From the NCBI GenBank assembly GCA_024362935.1, contig JANCRA010000012.1, positions 8,246,001 through 8,310,000 on the forward strand: a stretch of 64,000 bases of DNA, given 5' to 3'. This document shows positions 32,301 through 47,300 of this stretch, in pieces. Origin of the DNA: Setophaga petechia (taxonomy: Eukaryota; Chordata; Aves; Passeriformes; Parulidae). Under the pieces are notes generated by a model. The model made no database searches, was not told the origin of the DNA, and saw only the letters and a list, made by a program, of their open reading frames with translations. A program made the position numbers and the translations under genes. Each line of letters begins with the position of its first letter. Positions within the stretch are counted from its first letter, which is position 1.

Positions 32301-35300
32301 ATCAATACAGATTTTCTGAAGGTTTTGGTATTTGGAGTAACTTTGATTTCCACACATGTGACAAGTCAAACCCCACTGCATTTACTCTCTCTGATCTCAG
32401 TGCTGTTTACAATTTTCAATAGTAAAATTTTGATATCAATAAAATAAACTTGTGACAATTTGATATAATTTTAGGCTGTAGACAAAAAAAATAAATATGC
32501 TATTTCACTTCTCCAGGAATCTGCTTAATAGAAATATAAATCTTGCTTTTGTTTGTACATAGTATAGTAAAAAGTAATAAGATCTCACTTCTGAAGAAGT
32601 TGTAACTCAATGTTATTGATCTAACACTATTTAGTTATTTATAAGTAGCAGCACAGTACTTTAGTTGCAACTAAAAACTACTTTATCTTTAAAACATGAA
32701 CAAAATATCTAGAAGTATCTACAAGTCAGGAAAGCGAACAAGCTAGTGCATTGTTTTAGTGTTTTGACCAAAACAGATGTATGACAGAAATATCTTGCCT
32801 AACCCTAGAAGAAGAAAAAGCAAAGAACAGATTGTCCTTTCCACCTGTGCTGGCTATGGACAAAAACCCCCAAACATCAATAAACCACCAAATCCAGACT
32901 CATTCCTGTTGGGGTCACACAATTAAAAGGAGCATCACGTCTTTGACAAGGTGAATTCCTCAGTGCACCCATTGCCCTGACACCTTGTGAAGCACCAGGG
33001 TCCCCACACCAGTGCCCAGCTCCTCTGCAGGGAGCACTGCAGTGCAGCCCAGTTCATCAGGTACACTGTTTGCCATATGGATCCTATCATATGAACACAG
33101 ATCCAGCAGGAAACAGGAGATCCTTTGTGTGCACAATACACTCAGTTATTATTTCTGGCTTCCATCTGGCCTGTTACTTTGCCTCCCAGGAACACAACAG
33201 CTGGACTGGCAGCAAGCAAGCTCCCACAGCTGACACCTCCCACCGAGTCAATGCAGGAGCAGGCAGATGAGGATGCTGCTGCTACATTAATGCACCCATT
33301 GAGAGGAATAATCAGTAAGTTCCAAACACAGAATCCAGCCTCAGTACTGTAAGAGGTAGGCTATCCTTTTCCATTCTGTCCCTTACCAAGAAAAATCAAC
33401 AAACTATTCCTAGGGCAGTGTTTCAATAGAAGACATCTGTGGAAAACTTTGCACTTATGTGTCACTGAAGGTCCATAAACTAATGTAACGTGTATAATCT
33501 GGGAAAAGTAAAGAACATGTCCTTTCAAAACATTCTCTGAATCCTATTCCAGGAGAGACAGTTTACTTCAGACTGCTCTGAATTCTAAGGGTGAGGAATA
33601 AAACTGTTCTCAGGAGCTACATTACCACAGCCCAGCAGCTGTAGCATTTCTATGATCTCCTCATTTCAACAACAATGGAGAACCTAACACCAAAACCAAA
33701 CACCAACAAAAACAACTAATAATTCCTTGGGAGTTTCCTTGCACAATTACTAGTCCTGGTCTGACTACACCACTTGACTTACAGTGCTTGCTACTAAGGA
33801 AACCATCTGGAACTTACATTAGCATTGCTCACAATACAAGCCTACAACCCAAATGATTTGGGCTAGTTGAAGAGTAAAAAAGAGCCCTCTCTTAAAAGAG
33901 TTTTCAAGTTAAAAAAGAGCTATTCACGTTTAAGAATTTAGGCACTGACGGCACAAGAGATTTGCCAACAAATACCCTGTAAGGCTGGGAACTCAACTCC
34001 AGTCAAGTATCTCCATGCTAATTCTGAATTCTCTTCTTAAGATACAATGGTCAGAATTTAAAATGAGAAGGCAGGGCCAAAAAATTTTTCAAATTTGCTT
34101 CAAGTACCTTTTGCAACCTCAAATAAAATTTTGTTACAGAAGGGATGTTATAGCATCATTGGATGGCATAAAAAGCCTTGTATAATAAACCCATGTTTGC
34201 TGTATGCAGCCATCTCTTCCAATCAACAAATGTGAGTACCAGCTCTTGCTGCATGTGACACTGCAATGGCTCCCATCCTTGGTTATCATCTCACAGTCTT
34301 GTAAAAAGTAAGGTTAAGTAAGACAGACCTTGTCCCTCAACTTCCCTCTGCCACTGGCCAATTAACAAGACTGTGGCCAATTCTTTAAACTTGTTTGTTT
34401 TTAAAAACTGGAGTGCATCAGAGAAGCTCAGTGTAGTTTTCATACGTGGCACTAGCCTACCCAGCAACACCAAGGCCAAACTGAACTCTCCCTAGCAGCA
34501 GTTTTATGAAATGTATTCCCAATATCTGTATTTTTAACAGGTTTTGAACACATAGTAATCTTCACATTTAAATGAGAGCTGTACATCTGTACATGCATAC
34601 TTTCTAGAACAGCCAACAGTCAGAAGTTATTCCAAAACCAGCCCTCCACATGAATTGCTGCTCTCCTCCTGTCTCCTACAACACTGTGGAACCATGAAAC
34701 AAAGAACACTCGTGTCAGTCTGTACACAAAACAAACCCCTTTAAATGATGCATCGAAGTTCCATTAGAATTTCCTCCTGCCCCACCATATATGACATCCA
34801 TATATAAATAGAGTATTTTCAGAAAAAGTGGAACTGAAGTTCAAAAGCACCTAAATGACTTTGATGAGCCAGTACATATTTAATGAAGCCTTGTTCCTGC
34901 CCCAGCACAAGGACCATTGTAAGGACAAAAGGCTTTATGAAGCTTCTCTCAGGTCTAGCCTCATGCCCAGTTGCAGGTAATTTGTTTTGTTGTGGTTTGT
35001 TGAATAGTCTTCCAAACCATCAAAATGAAACAATATCATGGGCATGTCTTCTTTCCCCAGAAAATTCCTATTTGTCCTAGGCCAGCAGCCATACCAAGAA
35101 CCTTTAATTATCTGAATCAATATTTTGTTAGAATTATGTCTAATGTGTAGCACGAGAAACATTCTCACATCTGTTCTGGGTATTGCTACAAGTATGTATA
35201 TTTATTTTTAGGTATCAATGAGACATTTTCATAATATGTAAGTGTATCAATAAAATACCATCTCAGAAGGTTTCTAACTAGTCATGTTATTACATGTCTA

Positions 35301-38300
35301 GGTATGCTAAAAATGGACTTAGGCTCTCAAAGTGCTCGCCCCACTGCTGGGTGCCTATAAAGCCCTGAAAACAATATGTGGGTCTGCAATAGAGCTGTGA
35401 GGAACTATCCTTCTTTGCTTCATTTCCAAAATAAAGCAAAAAAAAAGCATCAAGTGTAACAGAAAAGTCAAGCCTGGAAAGAAAGTAAATTTGGTCAAAA
35501 CCCCTTTAAATTAATTTCCAACCTTTCCTCAGATGTTACTGATTTTTGTGCTCAGTCTTGTATTTTGATTCTTCCTCCCCACCTATTCAGAGCATAGGAA
35601 AAAGGTCTTCTTAACTTAGGATTTCACTGTTAAGTGAGGAAAAAAAAAAGTAGTCTGTGTTTTCTGTAAAAGATAGAAAGCTGAAGAACTAGAGATAAGT
35701 CTCCTGAAAGTCTACAATCATCGGTCTACACTATGATTTTAGTCAGAATTTCAGGAAGAGGAGACATACAGTGCTTCCTCTTCCAGCTGTAAATACTCAT
35801 TCAAAACTTTACAGGAAATTTGCATAGCCTTTGATGTCACAGCACCAATCTGATACTAAACTGTTTTCTTAAATGTGAAGCAGGTGTACATTTAGGACTT
35901 CTCCTGGCTGCCACTATACTGACTTAACCCACCTTTCAACTCATAGCCTACTCTAAAATAATATATTATCATGCATCAGCAGCTGGTGTCCCAGACCAGA
36001 GCAATGGATATTTGAAACTGCATTTGAAAATAAAAAAGTTTTTCCTTTCAAGCAGCAAAAAATCACCCAAACACAAACCCCCAACCAACCACGAACAATA
36101 TCCAAATTTATGACTCTTACTAATACCACAGCTGAAAAACAAACAATAAGAAAACCTCAAAAATCAAAACCAGTAAAGTTTTCATTTTTATACGAGTTTT
36201 GTCTTGTTTCATGATTAGGTGACATCCTTTACACTCTTCACTCTTCCCCCACAGTTTCATGGATTGGACTTTACAGACACAAAGAAAAAGTTACTTTGGT
36301 CATGTGAGCTCAGTAGCATGAAACAAATTGCTTAGAAGAGGCAAAAAAAACCTTTCCAATGTCAGCTTTCATTTTGTGTAATGCATTGCTCATACTTAGT
36401 GAACAGTCAACATTCACCTGCCCAGCTGCAGGAATTGCAAAAGAAAACAGTAAATTCACATCCTCTAACACTCTATAGAAAGCTCTCTCTAAGGATGTGG
36501 TTGTTCTTATCAAGTACTTTAAGTTTTCTGGCTATCAATTTGCTCAAAATAACATACAAGAAAACTTACAAGAAGGTAGTACAGACAAACCTCAACACCA
36601 CCTAGCTGCTCATGGTAATTCCCATACCAAGTTGGGGTTATTGGCAGTGAGGGGGGTGGCATGAGGAGAAAGGCTGTAAATATTTTTGTATTCACTCCTT
36701 AGAAAGACCCTCTCTCCCACTTGTGCCCTAACAAAAGATTCAAGTATGCCTTAATTTATACATCTCTTGGATGGACAACATATCATGGGGAGAATGAAGC
36801 TGAAGCAGCATGAGGTAAATCTATTTATTCCTTAGCTTTCTCTAGCAATCCTGACTGAAAAGCTTACATTATATTAGTGTTACATACCACCAGTTAGTTT
36901 AAATAAGACATAAGCATTTAAATTTTCCATTGATCCTGTCACTTCAAAGGCACTTCCCCCCCACTTTCTTCAAGAAAACAGCAGGAGAGGGAAAACCCAC
37001 CACCAAACATGCCTGAGAATGTGAACTAATGAGACTTTCTATTTAAAGATTCTTGTTGCTTCAAGCCCAGTTGAAAACAGCTGGTTTACATTTTTTATTT
37101 GAATTCCCAGTGGACAGCAAAAAAGGATTCATGAAACATTTCTGAAAAATTTATTGTTGCAGCACTGTAGCAGTACCAGGCAGTATGAAAGTGGGGCTAT
37201 GTTTTGATGATAACATACTGTCTCGTACCAAGAAAATTTGTATTTTTGTTACAGTCTGGACATCTGATTAATGTTTACAAGATCGCAGGCTGTGTTATCT
37301 TAAAAACACTGATTTCAGATCAGCAGGTGCTCACAGGCATCACACACCTTGAGAGATCTCAGTAAGACAGAACCAAACAGGTAAAATCTGCTTCTATCTC
37401 AATTTGGGCTGCCTATAAAGCAGTTTTGACAACCTAAACCTTAAACACGGAAGCTGCTAAAAAAAGTATTATGTTACAAATTGTAAGTTATGTTTCCTTG
37501 TAAGCAAAAAAAACCATTAAAAAGCTAATATCTTAACACCTCAGCTGCAGAACATATATAAATTTAAAATATTAGTCAAGGACTTTTCTGCTGTCTGATA
37601 GAAACCCTATGGTAGTAAAAAGCCTCAATCACAATACATCTCCCATTTTATACAGGGAGAGTGGCTGCTACGTACGACATGAAAGATCAAACTGATACCT
37701 AAGAGCAACCTGCAAATGATTCCATATCCTGGTGATTTCATTGATGAAGACAAGTCAACACCACTTAAATATATCAATCCAACTTGTTAATAATTACAAC
37801 TTAACTGAAGTGTTCCAATTACACCTTACATATTTTCATAATGGACACATTTACTAAAATATTGGGATGGCAATGGCATGTTTTATCAGTTCCTAGTCAA
37901 ATGTAAAGGAATCCCAAGCCAAGTGTTCTGGAAACAGATGAAGTTAATTCATGCTACACCTAGAATATTTTCTTGACATTCAGTGTAAAACAATCTTTGT
38001 CTTTTTGCAAAGAAGTCCTAACTAATACTCACCATTTGATGTCTTCTGCAGCTCTGCTTTCAAACGTTCAACTTCCTCCTTCAACTTCTCCTCAGCTGCA
38101 TCTGTTGACTCTTTCTTTTTACTATCTCCTTTTCCACTCAAGGCCTATTAAAAACCACAGTTGCTACAATTAACTTTATTTCCATTAGTCTGATATTAAC
38201 GCAAAATATCCAGGGAATGTCAGCCCTGATCTTGTAAAGCATTAGGTTTTATCAAATGTCAACCTGATATAGGCAGATAGTCATTCTAGACAAAAATCCT

Positions 38301-41300
38301 CCCAAACAGGAAAAAAAAAGGAAATAAACAAGCTCAGTGTTTTAGGTAATAGTATACTTGTAATAGAATGGTGTTATCTCCTGTGTAAGAGTACTTTTCA
38401 TGTCTGCATCAAGTGTACAACTTTCATTTAGATTTTAAAATGGATTTTTCAGAAGATACACACTGGGATTGTCAGTGACAGAACACTGCCATGTTCACAT
38501 GCAACTGGTTTTAATTCTCTCCTTGTAGGTTTGCAGCTACTTCAATCTTCAGAATAGTTCCAATATCCAGACTGGATCTCCAGTGAAATTCAGGACAAAA
38601 ACTAGGAAAGGATCCAGGAAGAGCCCTGTAAACCCTTGACAGAAGAGCCCTGTATGCCAAAAATGTTGGCACTACTATACTTATGCACCCTGTTAAAGTG
38701 TAAGATTATATCCAATAACAAGATCCTTTTCTCATAAAGCTTCTACTATCTAATCACACATCATCTCTGCAATTGCAAAAAAAGAGGTAAATGGTTAATG
38801 GGAAAAAGAAAAGAAAAACAACTGAGACGAACAGCTGTTAGGTAAACTAGAAATACCAGAGCTTACCAGGCACAGGCAGGAGCAAAGGGGAAAGATTATT
38901 TCAGGAAAAAGAAAAAGAACTGTTTATAAAGACAGGTAAACAATCCAAGGAAAAGAGATGAAAAAAAAAATCCAGAAGCTGTTTAATCAAAGAGCTGAGA
39001 TGACACTGAACTGCTGGCAACACAACCATAGCCAACTGTCTTCTTTGCTTTCTGCTCACCTCTTTCTATTAGCATGCAAATAGCTATTTCTGTAAACTTT
39101 TATACGAAGTCCTGTGCTCCATGCAATCTCTGAACAGGTGACAGTGCAAACACTGCACACCAGAGTAAACTCACAGTAATTATACTTGCAGCCAGTGCCT
39201 TATGCACAATTGCTCTCACTTCTCTCCAATGGTGGAACGAAGCACACTTGTAAATAAACACAAATGCAGGGGGCCAAGCCACAAAAAAGCCTAAACCATG
39301 GGATGTCTATAAAGTTAAAATATTCCAACCCTGAACATTTCCTGTGTCCATCACAATGGAGATCCAGCCACAGCATGTTGCCTGTACCTGTGGCTACCTG
39401 TGTTTTTGAAAACCACGCAATCAAGCACACAAATAAAAACAGATAGGACTACAGTTTCTAATTTCTGGCTATCATTTACAAGTGGCTAAGAGAATGTGTT
39501 GCTAAGAGAATGTGAAAGCAGAACAAAAAAGAGGACTTTTGGCAAAATCTCAACAGGACAGAGAAGAATAAAAAAAAGTACCCGTAAGCAATAAAAAGGC
39601 AAATTCCATGGTTGAGGAAAGAATTTGGATCATTTTGACAAAACACCAAATCCCAAAATTTTGGAATAATTTTGTACTTGGGAAACACCTAGCACAGACT
39701 ACTGATCATTGCTTTACAACACCTCTCAACTGGATTTTTTTATCCCTTCCAGTACTTTCTGTGCAGAGTCTTCGTAGGAAGATTTATTACAAAATTGACA
39801 GTGCCAGTAACCATAGACACTGCTTTAGACAAACTGGAAGGAAACCTGTACACACCCACAGGGAATTTAGTTTTGACCATGTGCTGGACTCTAAAAGCCT
39901 TCCTATGTCTAGACGTCTGAACTCAGCTTAGGCTTCAGTCTCTTCAAACAGAAGTCAAACTGTTACAAGAAATGATTTCATACATTTATCTTAATTATAT
40001 CTTTGATGCCTTTCCTTCCTGAGTAGTTATGTATTGAACCACAGCCTAATCATTCTTTGCATAAAAATGACATCTCTCCAGTCTGCTGGTAGTTTTTTAA
40101 GTAAGAAATTTTTGGTAGTATTCTCATTACTACTACAACAGTGTCCTACTAAAAGGGAAATATTCTGAAATTGGCTGACCTACAATAAAAAGACAGAAGA
40201 ATACAAAATACATCAAACACAAAAGAAGTCTGAAAAATACATTCAGGACTGGAGAAAATCCTATTAAGAAGAAACAGTCAGCATGAATACAGTCACAGTT
40301 ATATAGTAGGATTTTTCATCCTGGACTGCTACAGCATTGACCTAAACAGGCAATTGTTTGTGATAAAAGGAATAAAATTAGTGTCTCCCTCTACTTTGTT
40401 ATGACTAAATTCAGAGAGGTACTACTATAATCTATTACTACTTTGATGAAATTTGTATTGGAAAGACAGACCTTCATTTATTTGGTTTACTTCAGTTTCC
40501 TTTGTTAATAAGGTGCTACTATAATTTGTTTTCAATATTCTCAATTACATATTATAGAAATATTTTTCTTCTTTTTTCAACCAGAAGGAATAAAATGAAT
40601 AAAATGAACAAGCATTCTGTAGCAAACCTTCCTCAGAGTACATTGCACTAACTACTTGCTGTGTAAGAAAGTTACTGAAGAAGCTCAAAGATACCTCCTG
40701 CAGCCTTTCATTCTCGGCCATGTATTTTTTGGCTGCCTCAGTAGCATCATTTACTTGTGTTTCCAGAGCTGCATGAGATGCCATCTCTTTTGCCAACTGA
40801 GTGAGAAGGGTAACAGTACGTCTCAATACACTGGTGAAGAAAAACAGTGAATAGAACTGTAATTTACAGCACAAATAAAAAAACCCAAATCACAAGCAAA
40901 AACCAAAACCACAAAAATCAAACCAAACAAAAAATCCAACAAACCAAAACAAGCCCTTTTCTCTATCAGTACTAGATGTAAAAATAAAACCAGAAGAGGG
41001 AAACATCCAGGCTCATAGATGACAACAGCAACAAGAGAGACAGAAAATATTTTCATCCATTGACATTCTGATTTTTACTTGATAAAGAACCTCCCTCATC
41101 CTAAATACCCACAGCCATTAAGGGGTCAGATACCTGATTGCTTAAAGGCTGTTTAAATACTGTTATATGACCCAGTATTTTTAACAGGATTGATCTCCAA
41201 ACTCAAGAGCCAAACAACAAGTTATGGCAATGAGTATAGCGAAGAAAAAAAAAAAATCACACAACTTCATAAACAGCCTTGCAAGAATAAAATTTACAGT

Positions 41301-44300
41301 ATGAGCATAATAATCTTCCAAGTACTGTCAATACAGTTAAATCAGAACATGTATGGATGTCAGCACTGATACGGCACCTCAATTCTAAGCTTTGCAAATA
41401 CCTTGGCTTGATTCTTTGCATCACTATTTTCATTATTCATCCTGAAGTCTTTCAAATGTTGCTGAATCAAGGCAACACAACACTGAATTAAATTAATGCC
41501 TATAATGTAAGTACGCAGCTGCTCTTCAAAGAAATTTGAAAATCTAAGTAATTGACTTTTTCAAAACTGGAAGAGTATTAACAGATCTTTTCAAGTTAAG
41601 CTTCCTTCCACCCCTTGCTTTTTGATTGAAAGTTCCTTTTCTTACTTTTTTAACCTCCTACTTTTTTAGGAGGTTAATATAAAAGCTAAGGTCCCCATGT
41701 CACTACTTTTCCACAGGTTAGCAAATTTACTATTATTAACTTACAAATGCAGGAGTCATTAAAACATCAAAACTAAAAGAGAATCACAGAATCATGTCCA
41801 AAGAGGCTTCCATCTCATAAAAAGCAGGACAGGTTAAGCAGATTGCTCAGAGGTTTGTCCAATTGAGTTCCTACCATCTTCAGTGATGGGAGATTCCACC
41901 ATTCCTTTATGGTCCTTGTTCCAGTGCTTAACTGCTCTTGACAGCAGCAGCACTTTTCCACCACAGGTCAGAACATCTCAGGTTCCTGTAACCTCTTGTC
42001 ATTCCTTTTTGCATCCACTGAGATGAACTGCATCCATCTTTTTTACTACTAGACAGACATAGAAACCAATAGGATTTTCTCTTCAAAGCCTCTTTTGGCT
42101 GAAAGCAAAGCTCCTTCATCATCTCCTCATTAGTCACGTAGTTCAGCCTCCAACCTTCTCTGTACCCCACTGCAGTACTCCAGTATTTTGGGGAATTAAA
42201 ACTGGACACAGTCCTGCTGCTGCAGCATTCCATGTGTCATACAGAGCAGAATAACCATTTTCCTTGACCTGCTAACTGCATCCTTGCTATCACAGATCAA
42301 TACATGATTGGCTCTCTACCAGGATCCCCAGGTTTTTTCCTGTAAAACTTCTTCCTACCCACCCACGCAGCCAGTCTCCAGCCTGGATGCTGTATATGAT
42401 TATCCAATAAAATGTCAGGCTTTGCATTTGTCTTTGCTGAGCTTCATGAGATTTCTGTCAGCATATTTCTTCAACCTTTCTGGCTCCCTCTGAAAAGCAG
42501 CACTGCTCTCCAAGGTGTCAACCACTCTGAACTGGAACTGTGACCAGTTTGCTGAGAGCACACTCAATGCTATCATTCATGCTGTTAATAAAGGCATTAA
42601 GCAATACTGAGCCCAGTATGGACCCCTGAGAAGCACCAGCTGAAACTGTTATTATCCTTTGAGCCCAAAGGTCCAGGGAGCTTCCCACCTGCTTTTTTCT
42701 TCAGCCTGTGTCCCTCCACAGTTGGGCTATCAGGATACTAAAAGACACTAAGCCAAAGGCCTTGCAAAAAGGATATTCTGCTCTTTATCCACAGAGCCAT
42801 TCACCTCAATGCAGAAGGCAACAAGGTTCAGACATCATCTTCCCTAAGTAAATCTGTGATGGGTGTTCCAAGTCATCATGTCCTTCATGTCCCTGAAGAT
42901 GTCTGAGTAAAAATTCCTTCACAACCTTTCCAGGGAGGCCAGTCTCTCGTTTCTTACATCCTGTTTTCTGCCCTTGAAGGAAGGTGCAATGTTTACCTTT
43001 CTGCAGTCACCAGGATTCTCCCCAGAACTGTGTTCTTTCAAACTAAGCATTACAAAGACATTGGCCAACTCCCTCTGCCATCCTAAGCAGCCATAGACTT
43101 TATATGCCCCATTGGCCTATGCACTCCCTAGCTGCATCTTCCACTACTGGGATGATGTTACATACCCTGCTGACTCTCCTAGGAGGCACCAGTGAGCTTC
43201 TTGAGATTTTCTTTAGTTTTCAGCTCTTTTTATCCCTCTCTGGTTCAGCATGGGCTAAGAGAGGACCAGGTCAGACTAGCAGATGGGTGTCTTTGTCCCA
43301 CCAAGGGGACAGTCTCCAGGGGCTGTGACCCTCCTCTTTTCTGCACAGTTTGCAGATGAGAGGCTCAGCTGGCCCCAATACCCTCACTGACAGGTAGTTT
43401 TCCTCACCTGTACCCAATGCTCTGTGATCCTTGAACCCCATAATGCTGTTGTCTTGCCAGAAGTGACAAGCTCCCAGCCTCCTCCATTTCCTGAATATCC
43501 ATATACCATTCTTGTGGAATTCTCCTATTGGCTGATGGGCTAAAATGAACCAAAACTGACCCAAAGAATGAACTAGGGGCATACAATTACCCATTCACAC
43601 GAGATGGGGTCTCAAGTTGTTTGGGTGATGGTATAGCAGTACAGGGTAAGGCAACCAAAAGAACACTTTCTCCTCACTTCTCTGACAGACATTATGTCTG
43701 TTTCATGGATTAGCAAAACAGCCCTACTAAGAAATGTCCTTTGATGTAGTGACTACTGGAGGAGTGCTTATTTCTCCTAAATCTTGGTGAAAGGCCAGCA
43801 GCTCAAAAAAACCTCAAGTAAACCTCTTCAAGGGCAGAGCTTTTATATAAAATAATCTACTGGGGTCACTTGACAAGTTTTCTTCTTTGGGAGCTGAATA
43901 TAAATAGGATCCTGAGAGATCAGCTTCCAATTCTTTTGTAGGATGCCATCTTGCTATTCCTCCTGGAGCAGAGATTAAAAACACATTTGTGCATATTTAC
44001 TTAACCTTTCTGTAGGAAGACAAAGAACTTGATGTATTCCTACCACTATTGAGCAAGGCTGCAGCCACATTGTTTTTCCCAAAGCTTTTCTGCTCAAGCT
44101 GTGTATTCATTTTTCATTGACACTTTTTATGCTCAATGGTCTGCTAAAATGGCCACACATCACTCAAAGGGGAAGAAGTTTGTCATAAGTCTGATTCTCT
44201 TGTCCTGTGTTCCTCTTGAGTACTGAGGCAATGTCAAGCAGCTCACTGAAGGAACTCCTAGAGGACCAACACTCATTGTCCAGCCACCAGAAAAATGTGC

Positions 44301-47300
44301 AAATGGAAATCATCAGACCAACATGTCTGTTTCTGTTCGTTCCCATTATCTGTGTCCAGTGACTTTGTGTGCTCCCAGCCCAACTGATAAGATCTGCAGG
44401 TTGTTGTGCCTACTGATTCACAGGTAGTCTTGGTTGCTACAAGTGGGCAGTACAGAACTGTCCTTTCCTTTACCCTGTTTTAGTAGCTGAACTTAGACAT
44501 CCTGAAAGAGATACCAGACTTAAGGACCTAACACCGTTAATAGGCAAGTTGCCACTAAGTGTTTGATCTGAAATACAGCTGTAACTTTCCTTGAAAGCTG
44601 GAATATTATCCTACAGCTCTTAACATCAAGCTTGAGTTGAAGTGGCTCAGGTCAGGCTCACGCTTTGATTCTTAACACAGCAGGGTGCAATGACACCAGC
44701 TTGCCAGATAATAATATTTAACTGTACTTTATAGTTTTTGAGCAGTTTTTTATTCCAGTTTTCCATGTGCAAAACAAAGGGTGTAAGTTTAAGGAAGGAA
44801 ATGAGTGAGTATTCCTCAAAGAAACTTCTGCAAAATACATGTTTTCTCCAGCACTCAAAATGTTTCTTTCAATGTGTTGCTCACATATCCTTCCAATCTT
44901 CAAACAGTTGTAGGGTATTATTTTCCCTGATCTTACTTGCCTTGTAGCCAACCTGGTCACAATTAATTCTTTAATCTCCCGAAATTGTCTTTCTGACCTT
45001 TACTTTACAATTACTTTGTGCAATAGTTCCTGTAATAAACATACTATGTAAACATTCAAAAATGTTATACTTACAGCCAAAGAAATAAGGAAAAACCTGA
45101 GAGATACAGGTTTCTTTGCGACCGAAAGAGTTTCATCTGAATATGATCAAAGGCACTGCTGTTGACATTTGCAGCCTTTTCATTCACATGAACAGATGAG
45201 TATTTCCTGACTTCTCTAACAGCATCTGCAAACAAAAACAGTCTGTTCTTATTCACATCTGTGGGTGTGCATGCATGCTAAACCAGACTTCAGCACTAGA
45301 AATATGTACCTTGATTTTCTGCTCAGCAAACAAGAATAGGACAAATAGTGACAGCAATTATGTTATCCATACATTTAAAAGATCGGTCTTGATAAATCAT
45401 GAAGTGCTCTAGCACATTCCCAGCAATACAACAAACCATTGCCCAAAATATGCCTGAACAGATATTTCAAATACTTGTACCCAGCCACAAGGGATCAGGT
45501 CAAAGCAACTCACTCTACAGGGGTTACCCAAGACCCTATGGTGTCAAAATGTCACTGCTGACAAATGAACTAAAATTCCCCAGTGGACAAACAGTGAGAA
45601 AAAAGAAAGAGAAGCAAAAAGAAGCTGTATTTTCTCAAGTATTTGCTTTACACAGTTTTTTAAAGATATGCATGTGTTTTAGAAATGACAGAAGGGTCTA
45701 CTTTGTACTTCAATCATAGAGGGAAAAAATTATTTCTTTAACATCCATTAAAACAGGAAGACTGTAGCAACACAGCAGTAGAAACATCAGTAGTAACTAC
45801 CAACTGTAAAAAGATTGTAAAAAGAATGGAGAAGGAAAGCTACAGGTCAGCCTTCTTTCATCTGCCTTTCATACATCTTTCAGCTTCCTTTCATCCATCA
45901 CATAACTTCTGATGGCACTGCAAACACCTTTCAAAGGACAAAATAATTAATTAAGAGTTACATCCACATAAATCCCAAACCTGACCCAGTTAAAAGTTCA
46001 TATTACTATCTTTAAACGTAAGGTCATCAGACATTCCTACAACCAATACAGCACCTTAGATCTCCACCTGCACATCAAGAAATTGTCATTTCATGACATG
46101 CTCTTGCAGAATATTTTGGCCAGATGTTACTAAATTGCTGCTGCATTTGTCTAAGCAGGTAAAATCAACTCCAAAGAAAAGCATGAGTGACTATTATCAC
46201 TCATCACAGTTTCTCTCATATGTCTGAGTTATTTGGACGTTAAAAAAAACCCTGAAGTGAAACTTCAAACAATGCCTCAGAGACTAGGAGCAAACAAATA
46301 CATGTCCCTGTGCTATAGGAAGAGTCTAGGCCTGCAGTAACCTGTCACTTCATGCTATGGGGCAGGTATCTCATCACTGCTTCCCTTTAGCCCTATTCCA
46401 TCTTTCCACAAAACCAATGACCATCACCAAGTCAAAACTTTGGTCAAAGTTTTCAACAGCAGTTCAACAGAGTATATCAAATACATTAGTTCTCAATCTT
46501 AAGCCATTCACTGAAGACCTCTTTTTAAGAATAATACTAAACATAATCTTAAAAAAACAATAGAACAGTCTATTTGAATTTCTGGTACTTTTAATATTAA
46601 GAATATAGTCCTATAGCCTAGTCTGACATAGTTATATATGTCAGTGCATCGGTATGTTTCCCTCAGCAGAAAATAAAACCATGCATTTTTTCTTTCTATT
46701 TCAAGTAGCCTGGAATTAACATGTATATTCTAAGGCACTGGAAGCACTTATCCATGGAGAACTACTTAATACCCCCAAAACACAGGAGAACTGCTTTCAT
46801 CACTGAAATACAGGAGATGCCTACCTCACAACAGTCAGGACAGACCTTAAATTAAATCAGTCAAGCATATGGTAACCATTAAAGCTTTACTCTTACTTCA
46901 CAGACCTTAGGATCTACCCCTAACAAATGAAGCCAGCAGCTGTTTTGTATCTGTGCTGAGCAAAAGTATTCAAACAGCCCAGTGCTTTGATATATTCTGG
47001 TCTTCTACTTCAACAGCAGCCAAAACAAAGACTGCCATCTGCTGCATGAGGTACAGCTCAGCCAAACTCTGGCGTCAAACAAGTTCATTTACCTGCGTGA
47101 GAAAGTCTTGGCTGCTGCGTGGTTTCCCTAAACTCCATTTTTCCTTCTCATTCACTCAGTATAATACAATTGCATGTGGATACTCAGTGTGGATGCAGCA
47201 TTAGCCCTCTCCTCTTTCATTCCACTGTATAATTTTTCAATAAATTAGCTGACTTACACTAGGCTTGAATCCTTTCCATTAGTTTATTGATATAAACTCA

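Noticed and set aside
41928..42233. 101-codon minus-strand open frame
   Set aside because: Lies within the CR1 remnant and shows no reverse transcriptase motif; chance frame in a repeat.
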